In this document: positions 17,271-26,596 of the stretch, piece by piece | Layout: each line of letters opens with the position of its first letter | Numbering within the stretch: the first letter of the stretch is position 1 | Origin: Sphingomonas folli | GTDB lineage: Bacteria > Pseudomonadota > Alphaproteobacteria > Sphingomonadales > Sphingomonadaceae | DNA: 64,000 nucleotides | Reading direction: 5' to 3' | Assembly (NCBI RefSeq): GCF_019429525.1 | Contig: NZ_JAHXZL010000003.1 | Span: forward strand, 372,001 to 436,000 | Notes under the pieces: generated by a model | The model's database searches: none | The model's input: the letters and a program-made list of their open reading frames with translations, nothing else | What the model was told of the DNA's origin: nothing | Program-made: the position numbers and the translations under genes

Positions 17271-19224
17271 GGCTCCAGCCGATCAGATGCGCTGTGGCGG
17301 CGACCCACAGGAAGCCGAGGAACGCCAGCGCCACCAGCGCGGCGCGCAGCCGCACGCCCCAGCCGAACCGCCCGCGCACCGCCTCCGCCAGGTTCCATAC
17401 GCCGATCAGCGCCGCCGCGACCGGGATCACCGCGGCGACCTGGAGCAGCCGGATCGTGCCGTCGAGCGTCGCGTTATAGGCGTCGACCTTCTGTGCCAGG
17501 ATCGGCGCGACGACGGTGTACCAGCCCGCGGCATAGGCGAGGTCGGCCACGGCGGCGATGCGCACCAGCAGCCGCGCGCGCGCCGCGCGCCCGGACGCCA
17601 CCGGCGGCGCGGCATAGCGGCGGCGGATCCACCAACCCGTGGGCCAGGCGACCGCGGTGAGCAGCAGCACCAGCAGCGACAGGCCAGCGACCGACTGGAA
17701 CATGGTCGCGTCGCGCGCCGCGGGCACCGCCTGGAGCAGACCCACGGGGTTCTGGCTGTCGACGAGGGTGCGCCGGCCGTGCAGCTCCGCCACGCGCAGC
17801 AGCCGCGTGCCGTCGACCGCGCGCCACAGCCCGGGCGCGATCTCGCGGAAGCGCTTGCCCTCGATCGAGGAGACGCTGATCGTGCCGTCGTCGTGGGCGC
17901 TCACCACGTCCTGCTGGAGCAGGTAGAACAGGCTGATGAAGCCGGTCTCGACGCGGCGCGTGCTCTCGTAATGGCCCGCCAGCGCGCGCGCGTCCGCCGC
18001 GGCGCTCGCGATCGCGGGCGGCAGCGGCGCGGCGCGCGCGGGGAAATAGCGGTCCATGAACAGGTCGAACAGCCGCTCGCGCGCGCCATAGACCGCGTCG
18101 CGCTCGCCGCGGCTGCTGAAGCTCATGAACAGGCCGACGTTCTTCTCGGGCAGCAGCGCCAGGTCGGTGTGGAAGACGATCGTGTCGCCGCCATGCCCGA
18201 TCACCGTCGTGCCGTTGCGCTGCATCCAGAAGAAGCCGTGCGCCATCGTGTCGAAGCCCGCGGCGGGCGCCGTCGGCGGGCGGTGCATGAAGGCCACCGT
18301 CTCGGGGCGCAGGATCTGCGCGCCGCCGTAGCTCCCGCCGCCCAGGTGTGCGAGCATGAAGCGCGCCATGTCGTCCGCGGTCGCGGCGACGCTGCCCGCC
18401 GGCGCGGTACCGACCAGCTCATAGGCGTGCGGCGGCCCGTCGCTGGTGTCGTACCCCTTGGCGGCGAACGGCGCGAGCGCGGGCGGCAGCGGCTGGACGA
18501 AGGTGGTGTGCGCCATCCCCAGCGGCCCGGTGATGTGGCGCGCGACATAGGCCTCGAACGGCTCGCCCGAGACGCGCTGGACGATATAGCCCGCCAACGC
18601 GACGCCGTAGTTGGAATAGGCCGGCGCCTCGCCCGGCGCGAACAGGAACGGGCGCGTGTTCTCCTTGAGGTAGCGCTCGGTGGTCTTGAGCAATCTGGGA
18701 TCGCTGGCGAGCAGGTCCTTGAGTCCCTCCTCGAAGCCGCCGCGGTGCCGCATCAGGTCGTTGATCGTCACCGCGCGCCCCGGCGGGGTGATGCGGAAGT
18801 CGAAGTAGCGGTTGACGTCGGCGTTCAGGTCGATCTTGCCCGCCTCCACCAGCTGCATCACCGCGGTCCAGGTGAGCAGCTTGGAGGTCGAGCCGATCCG
18901 CATCAGCGAGCGGCGCGGGTCCATCGGCGTCTTGGCCGCCACGTCGGCATAGCCATAGCCCTTCTCGAACAGGACGGCACCGTCCTTGACCACCGCGACC
19001 TGCGCGCCCGCGATCTTCCCGGCCTGGAGCGCGGCGGGCATATAGCCGTCGAGCCAGGCGCCGACGTCGGCGGCGGTGAGCGGCGGCGTTACCGCCGGCG
19101 TGGCGGGGGGCGCGGGCGCTGCCGCGGCGGGCGTCGCGGGCGGCGCGACCGGCGGGTGCGCCGCCGGCGTCGCGGCGACGAGCAGCGCAGGGAGGAGCGC
19201 CAGCAGGAGCGTCTTCATCGTCAT
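17260..19224 (-). CDS. beta-lactamase-family serine hydrolase with C-terminal membrane segments
   Basis: 654 residues from ATG 19224 (19218 is an alternative) with a signal peptide and Pro/Ala-rich linker. The penicillin-binding fold has SxxK in GSTSK (Ser about 112), YSN as the YxN motif, and HGGD as the third motif. A 150-residue linker domain and about four C-terminal membrane helices follow. Such class-C-fold enzymes act as D-aminopeptidases or D-peptide hydrolases, among other activities. It is a clear paralogue of the gene at 27582 and the last gene of the operon starting at 25255. Confidence 0.85.
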   Translation of the reverse strand: MTMKTLLLALLPALLVAATPAAHPPVAPPATPAAAAPAPPATPAVTPPLTAADVGAWLDGYMPAALQAGKIAGAQVAVVKDGAVLFEKGYGYADVAAKTPMDPRRSLMRIGSTSKLLTWTAVMQLVEAGKIDLNADVNRYFDFRITPPGRAVTINDLMRHRGGFEEGLKDLLASDPRLLKTTERYLKENTRPFLFAPGEAPAYSNYGVALAGYIVQRVSGEPFEAYVARHITGPLGMAHTTFVQPLPPALAPFAAKGYDTSDGPPHAYELVGTAPAGSVAATADDMARFMLAHLGGGSYGGAQILRPETVAFMHRPPTAPAAGFDTMAHGFFWMQRNGTTVIGHGGDTIVFHTDLALLPEKNVGLFMSFSSRGERDAVYGARERLFDLFMDRYFPARAAPLPPAIASAAADARALAGHYESTRRVETGFISLFYLLQQDVVSAHDDGTISVSSIEGKRFREIAPGLWRAVDGTRLLRVAELHGRRTLVDSQNPVGLLQAVPAARDATMFQSVAGLSLLVLLLTAVAWPTGWWIRRRYAAPPVASGRAARARLLVRIAAVADLAYAAGWYTVVAPILAQKVDAYNATLDGTIRLLQVAAVIPVAAALIGVWNLAEAVRGRFGWGVRLRAALVALAFLGFLWVAATAHLIGWSLNY

Positions 19225-19228
19225 CCTC

Positions 19229-20797
19229 TCACCTCGCGGGCTCGGGCTCGAACAGCAGGTCGCCATAGTCGAAGCTGAAATCGGCGATCGGCGAGACCGG
19301 CCGCGCCGTGATCCGTGCCACCTTGCCGGCGGCGTCGAGCGCGAAGGTGAGATAGGCCGGCTCGATCGCGGGGTCGTCGAAGCGAGCGACGAACGTGTCA
19401 TACTGATAGTGCTCGAGCCGCCCCGCCATGCGCGGCGTCGGCACGAAGCGCACCGTCAGCCCGGACGCGTCGCCGCCGACCTCGATCGCGCCGTACCAGC
19501 GGTCCACGTAGCGCCCGGCGTAGCGCGCCAGCGGCAGCGACGGCCCGACCTCGGCGGGCGTCGCCGCCGACGCACGCACCGCCGCCTCGGCCGCGGCGAT
19601 CCGCTGCGCGCGATACTGCGCGAAGCGCGCCGGCCAGTCCTGCCGCTTCTCCCCGAGATAATGGTCGATCAGCTCCCACATCAGCCCGTGCCGCGGCGCC
19701 GCCTCCTCGCTGTTGAGCTCGATCGCGAAGCCGACGTGACGCGCCGGGATCAGCACCACCACCGAGGTCATGCCGAACAGCCCGCCGGCGTGCCACACGA
19801 TCCGCTCGCCGCGATAGTCGCGCACCTCCCAGCCGAGCGCATAGGCGTCGAAGGCTGGCGTGGTCGCCGCGACCGGCTCGGGCAGCGGGGTGATCGGGAT
19901 CGGCGTCACCGGCGCCCACATCTCGCGCCCCGCCGCGGCGGAGAAGACGCGCGTGCCGTCCGCCGCGACGCCACCGCCCAGCTGCACCTGGAGCCAGCGC
20001 GCCATGTCGGTCGCGCTCGCCGCGATCAGCCCGGCGGGGGCTGCGGCCTGGGGCAGCTGGTCGTGCTCGTCGAGCCCGCGCATCGCGCCGGTGCCGCGCA
20101 CCGCGCCGCCGAAGCGCGCGTGCGGCAGCGCGCGGTTCTGCAGCGCCCAGAACGTCGTCAGCTCGCCGGTCGCGCCCGCCATGCCCGCGGGTCGAAGCAC
20201 GTGCGCGCGGACATACTCCTCCCACGTCCGCCCGCTCACCGCCTCGATCAGCTGCCCGGCGGCGGTGTAGAGGACGTTGTCATAGGCATAGCCGCTGCGG
20301 AAGCTGGTCGCGGGGGCGATATAGCGCAGCCGCCGCACGATCTCGGCGCGCGCGTAGCTGCCGCGCGGCACGTAGAGCAGGTCGCCCGCGCCCAGCCCGA
20401 GTCCGCTGCGATGCACCAGCAGGTCGCGCACGGTCATCTCGCGCGTCACCCAGGCATCGTACATCTGGAAGCCGGGGAGATGGTCGACGACGCGGTCGTC
20501 CCAGCCGAGCTTGCCGGCGTCGACCAGCGTCGCGAGCGCGGCGGCGGTCATCGCCTTGGCGGTCGAGCCGATCAGGAAGGCGGTGTCCGCGTCGACGCGC
20601 TCGGGCGCGCCCTGGCGCCGCACGCCATAGCCCTTGGCGAGCGTGACCCTCCCGTCCTCGACGATCGCGATCGCCATGCCCGGCGTGCCCGAGCCACGCA
20701 TCACCTGCTCCACGCGCGCGTCGAAGCCCTTCGGCGGCGCGGCGGACGCGGGGGCGGCGAGCAGCGTCGCGAGCAGGAGGGGCGCGGCGTATCTCAT
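19229..20797 (-). CDS. beta-lactamase-family serine hydrolase with DUF3471-like tail
   Basis: 522 residues. A signal peptide (MRYAAPLLLATLLAAPASA) precedes the class-C beta-lactamase/D-aminopeptidase fold: GSTAK holds SxxK, YDN is the YxN motif, WHAGG the third motif. The C-terminal 100 or so residues form a lipocalin-like DUF3471 region (YAGRYVDRWYG). The ATG overlaps the transporter stop as ATGA. It lies 4 bp upstream of the next serine hydrolase gene. Probable periplasmic hydrolysis of D-residue peptides, supported by neighbours rather than by motif alone. Confidence 0.85.
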   Translation of the reverse strand: MRYAAPLLLATLLAAPASAAPPKGFDARVEQVMRGSGTPGMAIAIVEDGRVTLAKGYGVRRQGAPERVDADTAFLIGSTAKAMTAAALATLVDAGKLGWDDRVVDHLPGFQMYDAWVTREMTVRDLLVHRSGLGLGAGDLLYVPRGSYARAEIVRRLRYIAPATSFRSGYAYDNVLYTAAGQLIEAVSGRTWEEYVRAHVLRPAGMAGATGELTTFWALQNRALPHARFGGAVRGTGAMRGLDEHDQLPQAAAPAGLIAASATDMARWLQVQLGGGVAADGTRVFSAAAGREMWAPVTPIPITPLPEPVAATTPAFDAYALGWEVRDYRGERIVWHAGGLFGMTSVVVLIPARHVGFAIELNSEEAAPRHGLMWELIDHYLGEKRQDWPARFAQYRAQRIAAAEAAVRASAATPAEVGPSLPLARYAGRYVDRWYGAIEVGGDASGLTVRFVPTPRMAGRLEHYQYDTFVARFDDPAIEPAYLTFALDAAGKVARITARPVSPIADFSFDYGDLLFEPEPAR

Positions 20798-21912
20798 GCG
20801 GTCGGCTCCGGCTCGGCCGACTCGCCGCGGCCCACCAGCGTGAACAGCAGCAGCGGCACGACGTAGATCAGGATCAGCAGAGCGGCGAGCAGACGGTAGC
20901 CGCCCGCGATCAGCCCGACCAAGCCGACGCGCTCGGCCAGCAGCATGCACGGCGCCAGCAGGGCCAGCGCGAGCAGCGCGCGCGCCGCGGGCGAGAGCGT
21001 GTCGCGTCCGCTCGCGCGCGCGACCCGCTCGTTCACCGCGTGTACCGCGCCGGTGCCGCTCTCCAGCAGCGCGGCGAAGATCATCAGCTGGAAGCCGAGA
21101 TGGAACAGCGGGTGGCCGAGCCGCGTGAGGATATAGTCCGACGGCAGCACCGCCCCCGCGATGTCGGGCAGGAACGCCGCCATGGTGACGAAGAACAGCA
21201 GCGCGGGCAGCATCGCCAATGGTGCCGCCAGCGCGCCCGCGATCACCGCGTCGCGACCGGAGCGGAAGTGGCGGGTCACCGGCAGCACGATCACCGCGCC
21301 GACGACATTGTAGCCCGCATACGTCAGCCCGCCGAACGCCCAGCCCGGCGACGGCGGCCCCGCCGCGGCGAAGGCGTCGGCGATCCGGCCGCCGACACTC
21401 GTCAGCGCGAGCAGCAGGAACAGCGCATAGGTGGCGTAGAGCAGCACCGAGACCCAGAGAAAGACGCGCTCCACCCCGGCGTTCCCCCAGGCTACGCAGG
21501 CGGTGATGCCGGCGAGCAGCGCCAGCGTCCCGGCCAGCGGGGAGAGCCCCAGCGTGGCGGCGCCGATCTCGCCCGCCGCGGCGCCGAACACCGCGAGCAC
21601 GACCACGACGAACAGCGCGTAGGCACCCTCGAACAGCACCCAGTAGCGCCCCAGCAGCGCCTGGAAGAAGGTGCGATAGTCGCGCGCGCCGACCGCGTGC
21701 GCGAGCCGGAACGTCGCTGCGGCGACGACGCCCCACACCGCCGTCGCCAGCGCCATCGCGAGCACGCCGCCCCAGGCGCCGGCGGGCAGGAAGAACTCGG
21801 CGAGCTCGCGCCCGGTGGCGTAGCCGCCGCCGATCACCACCGCCTTGAACGCGAGCCCGGGCAGCACGTACCGCCGGAAGCGGTCGGCCGCGACGGGGCT
21901 CAGGCCGCGCAT
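20794..21912 (-). CDS. YkvI-like integral membrane protein, putative transporter
   Basis: 372 residues with about ten hydrophobic helices. IGGGYATGREL near the N-terminus is the signature of YkvI-family proteins, which belong with the APC/NSS-like transporter folds. No biochemical role is known for the family. It overlaps the dgcN gene by 13 bp and the downstream serine hydrolase by 4 bp, so it is tightly coupled to D-amino-acid genes. Uptake or export of an amino acid is a reasonable inference. Confidence 0.78.
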   Translation of the reverse strand: MRGLSPVAADRFRRYVLPGLAFKAVVIGGGYATGRELAEFFLPAGAWGGVLAMALATAVWGVVAAATFRLAHAVGARDYRTFFQALLGRYWVLFEGAYALFVVVVLAVFGAAAGEIGAATLGLSPLAGTLALLAGITACVAWGNAGVERVFLWVSVLLYATYALFLLLALTSVGGRIADAFAAAGPPSPGWAFGGLTYAGYNVVGAVIVLPVTRHFRSGRDAVIAGALAAPLAMLPALLFFVTMAAFLPDIAGAVLPSDYILTRLGHPLFHLGFQLMIFAALLESGTGAVHAVNERVARASGRDTLSPAARALLALALLAPCMLLAERVGLVGLIAGGYRLLAALLILIYVVPLLLFTLVGRGESAEPEPTA

Positions 21913-22943
21913 GCGTCGAGCAGCCGCGCGAAGGTGTCGCCGCCGCGGATCGGGTCGGCCGCCGGCATACCGAGCCGCGCGGTCGTGCGCGCGATCTCCG
22001 CCGCGGCCTCCTCCTCCGCCATGCCCGCGGTGTTGAGGCTGACGCCGACGCAGCGGATCGCGGGGTTGGTCAGCCGCCCGACCGCGATCGTCTGCTCGAT
22101 CACCGCCGCGATCGACGGCACACGGTAGCCCGGCGTGCCGAGGATCTGCGCGCGCGTCGGCTGGTGGCAGACGACGAACAGGTCGGGCTGGCTGCCGTGG
22201 AGCAGCGCCAGCGACACCGCGGCGTAGGAGGGATGGAACAGCGAGCCCTGGCCCTCGATCACGTCGAGATGGCGCGGCGCGTTGGCGGGGCTGAGCAGCT
22301 CGGCGGCGCCGGCGGCGAAGTCGGCGACCACCGCGTCGATCGCGATCCCCTCGCCCGCGATCATGATGCCGGTCTGCCCGCTCGCGCGGAAGGTCGCCTC
22401 CTGCCCGCGCGCCTTGAGCCCGCGCGCGATCGCGAGCGCCGTGTATTTCTTGCCGAGCGCGCAGTCGGTGCCGACGGTGAGCAGCCGCCGCCCGCTCCGC
22501 CGCGCGCCGCTCGCGATCGGCAGCGCGGGGGGCGGCTCGCGCACGTCGACCAGCCGCGTGCCCGCGCGCGCCGCCGCCTCACGCAGCGCGGGGATGTCGC
22601 CGAGCCGCGTGTGGAGCCCGGCGACGAGGTCGAGCCCCGCCTCCACCGCGGCGAGCAGCTCGGGCATCCACGCGGCGGGGATCACGCCGCCCTGGTTGGC
22701 GACTCCGATCACCATCGATCGCGCCCCCGCCGCCGCGGCGATCGCGGGAGCCATCCGCGGCAGCCCGGTGGACACGGTCGCGGCGGGCAGCGCGTGCTCG
22801 GCGAGGCACTTGTCCGCCGCCCAGTCGCGCAGCCCGAGCGCGGTCTTGGCGAAGCCGGGCTCGGTCGCGTCGCCGAGGAACAGCAGGTATGGCGCCGCCA
22901 GCGCGTGCACCGCGCGCGGAGGAGGAGCGGGTGCGTCGCGCAC
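21900..22943 (-). CDS. dgcN: DUF1611 protein, DgcN-type D-glutamate N-acetyltransferase
   Basis: 347 residues with a GTG start 2 bp after the receptor stop. The DUF1611 layout is present: an N-terminal Rossmann-like part with GVANQGGVIP, then a P-loop-like LLTVGTDCALGKKYTA (about 180-195), TGIMIAGEGIAIDAVVADF and VIEGQGSLFHPSY. DUF1611 members named DgcN N-acetylate D-glutamate before DgcA racemises the product. The matching DgcA-like gene is 4 kb away in the same regulon. The exact D-amino acid used here is inferred, not shown. Confidence 0.82.
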   Translation of the reverse strand: MRDAPAPPPRAVHALAAPYLLFLGDATEPGFAKTALGLRDWAADKCLAEHALPAATVSTGLPRMAPAIAAAAGARSMVIGVANQGGVIPAAWMPELLAAVEAGLDLVAGLHTRLGDIPALREAAARAGTRLVDVREPPPALPIASGARRSGRRLLTVGTDCALGKKYTALAIARGLKARGQEATFRASGQTGIMIAGEGIAIDAVVADFAAGAAELLSPANAPRHLDVIEGQGSLFHPSYAAVSLALLHGSQPDLFVVCHQPTRAQILGTPGYRVPSIAAVIEQTIAVGRLTNPAIRCVGVSLNTAGMAEEEAAAEIARTTARLGMPAADPIRGGDTFARLLDACAA

Positions 22944-22945
22944 GC

Positions 22946-25255
22946 TCAGAACCCGACGCCCAGTGTCGCGCCGATCGTGCGCGGCTGGATCGGGCTCACC
23001 TCGATCGCGCCGTTGGGGCGGGTCGGATAGGTGCCGGCCGAGATCAGCCCGCGCGAGTCGGCGACGTTGCGCGCGTAGACCGAGAGGTCGAACCGCCCCA
23101 GCGACACGCCCGCGCGCAGGCTGGCGGTGGTATAGCCGTCGAAGGTGATGCGCCGGCCGAACAGGTCGCGGTAGGCCGCGTCGAAATTGCCGAGCCGGTC
23201 GCTCACGGTCGAGACGTCGGCGCCGACATAGGGCCGCGCGCCGTCCCAGTCCCAGCTATATTCGGCCGAGACGTTGGCGTTCCAGGTCGGCGCGAACGGC
23301 AGCTGGTCGCCGTCGCGGCCACCGTTGGAAGTGTCGCCGCGCAGCCGCGTGTGGTTGTAGGCGACGGTGGTGGTGACGGTGAAGCCGCGTGTCGGGCGCA
23401 GCGTCGCGGTCGCCTCGACGCCGTAGCTGCGGGCGCCCTGCCCGTTGGCGTCGGCCGAGATCGGCCCGGCGTCGGTCTGGAAGGTCGCGACGATCAGCGT
23501 CTTGTCCCAGTCGAGATAATAGCCCGACAGGTCGATGCCGAAGCTGCGGTCGGCGGTCTCGGCGCGGACGCCCGCCTCATAGCTCATCAGCGTGTCGGCG
23601 TCGGTCTGGGTTGGATAGTCGGGGCCGGCACCGGGGGGCACGACATTGGGGCCGCCCGGGCGGTACCCCTTGGCGACGCGCGCGTAGACCTCGCTGTGCG
23701 GCGCGAACGCGTAGCGCGGCGACACCGACCAGGTGAACACGCCCTCCTTCGAGGTCGCGCGGTTCTGCGACGGGCCGCCGAACAGCGCGCCGTCGAGCGT
23801 CTGCGTGGTACGCTGGTCGTTGTGGCTGTAACGCCCGCCCGCGGTGAGGTCGAACGTGTCGCTGAGATGCAGGGTCGCGCTGCCGAACCCGGCATATTCC
23901 TTGTAGGTCGAGTCGAGCTGCGCCAGCACCAGGCCGTTGAAGCCTGGGATCACCGGCACCGGGGTGATCGGGCGGCCGGTCGCGGTGTCGAACGGGTAAT
24001 AGCGCTGGTAGAGCTGCCCCGGCTCGCGCGTGTAATAGCCGCCGATCAGCCACTCCAGCGTGACGGAGCCGTGGGAGGCCAGCCGCAGCTCCTGGGTGAA
24101 TTTCTTCTGCGTCGAGCGATTGGGATAATAGATGCCGTAGGCGTCGGGCGCGACGCCGTAGACGCTGGCGGACGCCAGTTGCGCCAGCGTCAGATCTGGC
24201 GCGACGATATTGTACGACACGTCGCTACGATCGGTCGCGACCTGCCGGCTGTAGCTGGTCACCGAGGTGAAGTCGGCGAAGCCGAGGTCATAGTCGAGCG
24301 TGCCGGTATACAGGCGGTAGCTCACCTCGTTGCGATCGGGGAACAGCTGGTACCGCACCTCGCGCCCGCGGGTGCTCGCGCCGGTGAACGGGTCGGCGGT
24401 GATCGGGCGCAGCGTCGCCGCGTCGGCGTCGAAAGCGTTGCGCGAGTCGACGTCGATGTTCTGCAGCACCGCGGTGAGTCGCAGCGAGAGCCGCTCGCTC
24501 GGCTTGAGCAGCAGCGAGGCGCGGCCGCCGTAGCTGCGCGCGCGGTTGACGTCACGGTCGGCGATGCCGATCGCGTCGATATACCCCGCGGTGCGGCGGT
24601 AGAAGCCGCTCGCGCGCAGCGCCACCGCGTCGCCGAGCGGCACGTTGACCACCGCATTGCCGTAATATCCGGTGCCGCCGTCGCGCACCGTCTCGGCGCC
24701 GCCCTGCCCGCGCGCCTCCCACGCGCCCAGCTTGGGCGCGACGGTGACATATTTGACCACGCCGCCCAGCGAGTTGGCGCCGTACAGCGTGCCCTGCGGC
24801 CCGCGCAGCACCTCCAGCCGCTCGATGTCGAACGTGTCGAAATCGCCCGCCAGCGTCGCGCCGTTGGTCTGCCCCGTGCTCGAGCCGAACGGCGTGTCGT
24901 CCAGATAGACCGCGACGGTCGGGCTCGCACCGCCGGCGTTGATGCCGCGCAGCACGACGCGGGTCTGGCCGGGATTGCCCGACTCGAACGACAGGCCTGG
25001 GACCAGCGCGGCATAGTCGGCGATGGTGCGCGCCTGACGCTGCTCGAGCGCCTCGCCGCCCAGCACCGACATCGACTGCGGCACGTCGGACAGCAGCTGC
25101 TCGCGCTTCTGCGCGGTGACGACGATGTCGCCGACCTGCGCGGCCTCGCGCTCGGGCGGCGCGGCCTCGGGAGCCGCCTGCTGCGCGGCCGCGGGCCCGC
25201 CGAGGAAGAGCGCCAGCGCGCTCGCGACCGACGCGCTACGACGAATGTCCCTCAT
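22946..25255 (-). CDS. TonB-dependent outer-membrane receptor of the D-amino-acid locus
   Basis: 769 residues with signal peptide (to AAAQQ) and a GA-rich SD (GAGGGGGG) 6 nt before the ATG. The plug carries DIVVTAQKREQ, VVLRGINAGG and LEVLRGPQGTLYG, and the barrel ends in the expected terminal Phe (LGVGF). It heads the operon receptor-dgcN-YkvI-two serine hydrolases. A near-consensus promoter with an overlapping palindrome lies in the 66 bp upstream. Import of oligopeptides or muropeptides with D-residues is the inferred task. Confidence 0.92.
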   Translation of the reverse strand: MRDIRRSASVASALALFLGGPAAAQQAAPEAAPPEREAAQVGDIVVTAQKREQLLSDVPQSMSVLGGEALEQRQARTIADYAALVPGLSFESGNPGQTRVVLRGINAGGASPTVAVYLDDTPFGSSTGQTNGATLAGDFDTFDIERLEVLRGPQGTLYGANSLGGVVKYVTVAPKLGAWEARGQGGAETVRDGGTGYYGNAVVNVPLGDAVALRASGFYRRTAGYIDAIGIADRDVNRARSYGGRASLLLKPSERLSLRLTAVLQNIDVDSRNAFDADAATLRPITADPFTGASTRGREVRYQLFPDRNEVSYRLYTGTLDYDLGFADFTSVTSYSRQVATDRSDVSYNIVAPDLTLAQLASASVYGVAPDAYGIYYPNRSTQKKFTQELRLASHGSVTLEWLIGGYYTREPGQLYQRYYPFDTATGRPITPVPVIPGFNGLVLAQLDSTYKEYAGFGSATLHLSDTFDLTAGGRYSHNDQRTTQTLDGALFGGPSQNRATSKEGVFTWSVSPRYAFAPHSEVYARVAKGYRPGGPNVVPPGAGPDYPTQTDADTLMSYEAGVRAETADRSFGIDLSGYYLDWDKTLIVATFQTDAGPISADANGQGARSYGVEATATLRPTRGFTVTTTVAYNHTRLRGDTSNGGRDGDQLPFAPTWNANVSAEYSWDWDGARPYVGADVSTVSDRLGNFDAAYRDLFGRRITFDGYTTASLRAGVSLGRFDLSVYARNVADSRGLISAGTYPTRPNGAIEVSPIQPRTIGATLGVGF

Positions 25256-25275
25256 CGATACCCCCCTCGATGTTG

Positions 25276-25303
25276 CTGAATAGGATGCTAGTGTCCTGAT
25301 CAG
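25276..25303. promoter_or_regulatory. 28-bp palindromic operator, site 1
   Basis: Arms CTGAATAGGA and TCCTGATCAG surround an 8-nt centre; 10 of 14 base pairs of the dyad match. It shares 20 of 28 positions with the site at 29622. It falls between the -35 and -10 elements of the receptor promoter, a position suited to repression. Confidence 0.7.
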
Positions 25304-25314
25304 AGAATAGTCAA
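25285..25314 (-). promoter_or_regulatory. sigma70-type promoter for the receptor-dgcN operon
   Basis: On the minus strand, TTGACT (25314-25309) is followed after 18 nt by TAGCAT (25290-25285). The ATG is 30 nt beyond. The operator at 25276-25303 covers the spacer and -10. Confidence 0.5.
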
Positions 25315-25321
25315 TCTATAA

Positions 25322-26596
25322 TCAGCGCCGTTCGCCTGTACCGATCACCGCGATCGACGCCGGGTCGATCGCCGCCAGCAGCGCCGCGGCGAGCGCGGCC
25401 AGTCCGGCGAGCAGGACGAAGAAGGCGCCGTGTCCCAGCGCGGTCCAGGCGGTGCCGACCAGCCCGGCGGCGAGGCTGCCCGCGAACGTGGCGAGGTACC
25501 AGGCCGCCACGGTGGTCGCGCCCAGCCCCGCGGGCGCGAGCCGCGCGAACAGCCCCAGGCCGGTCGGCAGAATGTGCAGCTCGCCGACGGTCAGCAATGC
25601 GAAGAACAGCGCGAGCCACAGCCAGTGTGAGGCGCCGCCGCGCGCCGCCAGCGCCGCGAGCAGGAGATAGGCGCCGGCGACGATCAGCGCGCCCACCGCC
25701 ATGCGCCGCACCGGCCGCTCCGCGCCGCCGCGCTCGGTGCGACGCCGCCAGCGCGCCAGCAGCGGCGGGGTCAGCGCCATCACGAACAAGGGGTTGAGCG
25801 ACTGGAACCAGGTCATCGGCACGATCGCGCCGCCGGCGCGGCGGTCGACCCCGGTGTCGGCCCAGAGCGCGACGGTGTTGCCGACCTGCTCATAGGCGGC
25901 GCGGAAGACGGTGACGCCCAGCGCGACCGCCACCAGCAGCAGCGCCACCTCGCGCGTGAAGCGGCCGCGCGGCCCGGCGCGGCGCACCGGCGCGGCCTGC
26001 GCGGCGGCGGGCAGGTAGCGCTGCCCCCACAGGTAGATGCCCAGCCCCGCCACCATGCCGATACCGGCCGCGCCGAAGCCGTAATGCCAGCCGTACAGCT
26101 CCCCCAGCGTCCCGCACAGCAGCGGCGCGAGGAAGCCGCCGATATTCACCCCGACGTAATAGACGTTGTACGCCCAGCCGACGCGCGGGTCGCCGGGTTC
26201 GTAGAGGTCGTCGATCTGGCTCGGCAGGCTCGGCAGGAACAGCCCGTTGCCCAGCGCGATCGTCACCAGCGCGACGTAGAAGAGCGGCTCGAACGCCATC
26301 ATGAAATGGCCCAGCGCCATGATCGCGCCGCCCAGCACGATCGCCCGCCGCTTGCCGAGCAGCCGGTCGGCGATCACCCCGCCCAGGATCGGCGTGAAAT
26401 AGGCGCAGGCGGTGTAGGCGCCGTAGATCAGCGAGGCCTGCGCCTGCCCCAGCATCAGCTGCTTGGTCATGTAATAGACCAGCAGCGCGCGCATCCCGTA
26501 ATAGGAAAACTGCTCCCACATGTTGGTGAGGAACAGCACGGTCAGCCCGCGCGGCTGACCGAACCAGGTCGGTGCCGGCGGCACGGGCGCGCTCAC
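25322..26596 (-). CDS. POT/PTR2-family peptide:proton symporter
   Basis: 424 residues with about 12 membrane helices. WEQFSYYGMRALLVYY is the POT signature in the first helix (E-x-F-x-Y-Y-G), and GGVIADRLLGKRRAI is the MFS loop 2-3 motif. GRLYG-like FxPxxCG equivalents appear around YVGVNIGGFLAPLLCG. Proton-driven uptake of di- and tripeptides across the inner membrane is expected. The GTG start overlaps the DgcA stop (GTGA), linking peptide import to D-amino-acid epimerisation. Confidence 0.88.
   Translation of the reverse strand: MSAPVPPAPTWFGQPRGLTVLFLTNMWEQFSYYGMRALLVYYMTKQLMLGQAQASLIYGAYTACAYFTPILGGVIADRLLGKRRAIVLGGAIMALGHFMMAFEPLFYVALVTIALGNGLFLPSLPSQIDDLYEPGDPRVGWAYNVYYVGVNIGGFLAPLLCGTLGELYGWHYGFGAAGIGMVAGLGIYLWGQRYLPAAAQAAPVRRAGPRGRFTREVALLLVAVALGVTVFRAAYEQVGNTVALWADTGVDRRAGGAIVPMTWFQSLNPLFVMALTPPLLARWRRRTERGGAERPVRRMAVGALIVAGAYLLLAALAARGGASHWLWLALFFALLTVGELHILPTGLGLFARLAPAGLGATTVAAWYLATFAGSLAAGLVGTAWTALGHGAFFVLLAGLAALAAALLAAIDPASIAVIGTGERR

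Noticed and set aside
17251..20866. Very long plus-strand open frames (up to about 675 codons) opposite the serine hydrolases
   Set aside because: Antisense shadows of real genes: Arg/Gln/His-rich, no recognisable family, no ribosome binding sites.
22889..25279. A 796-codon plus-strand frame opposite the receptor and dgcN boundary
   Set aside because: Spans two well-supported minus-strand genes and has shadow-type composition.
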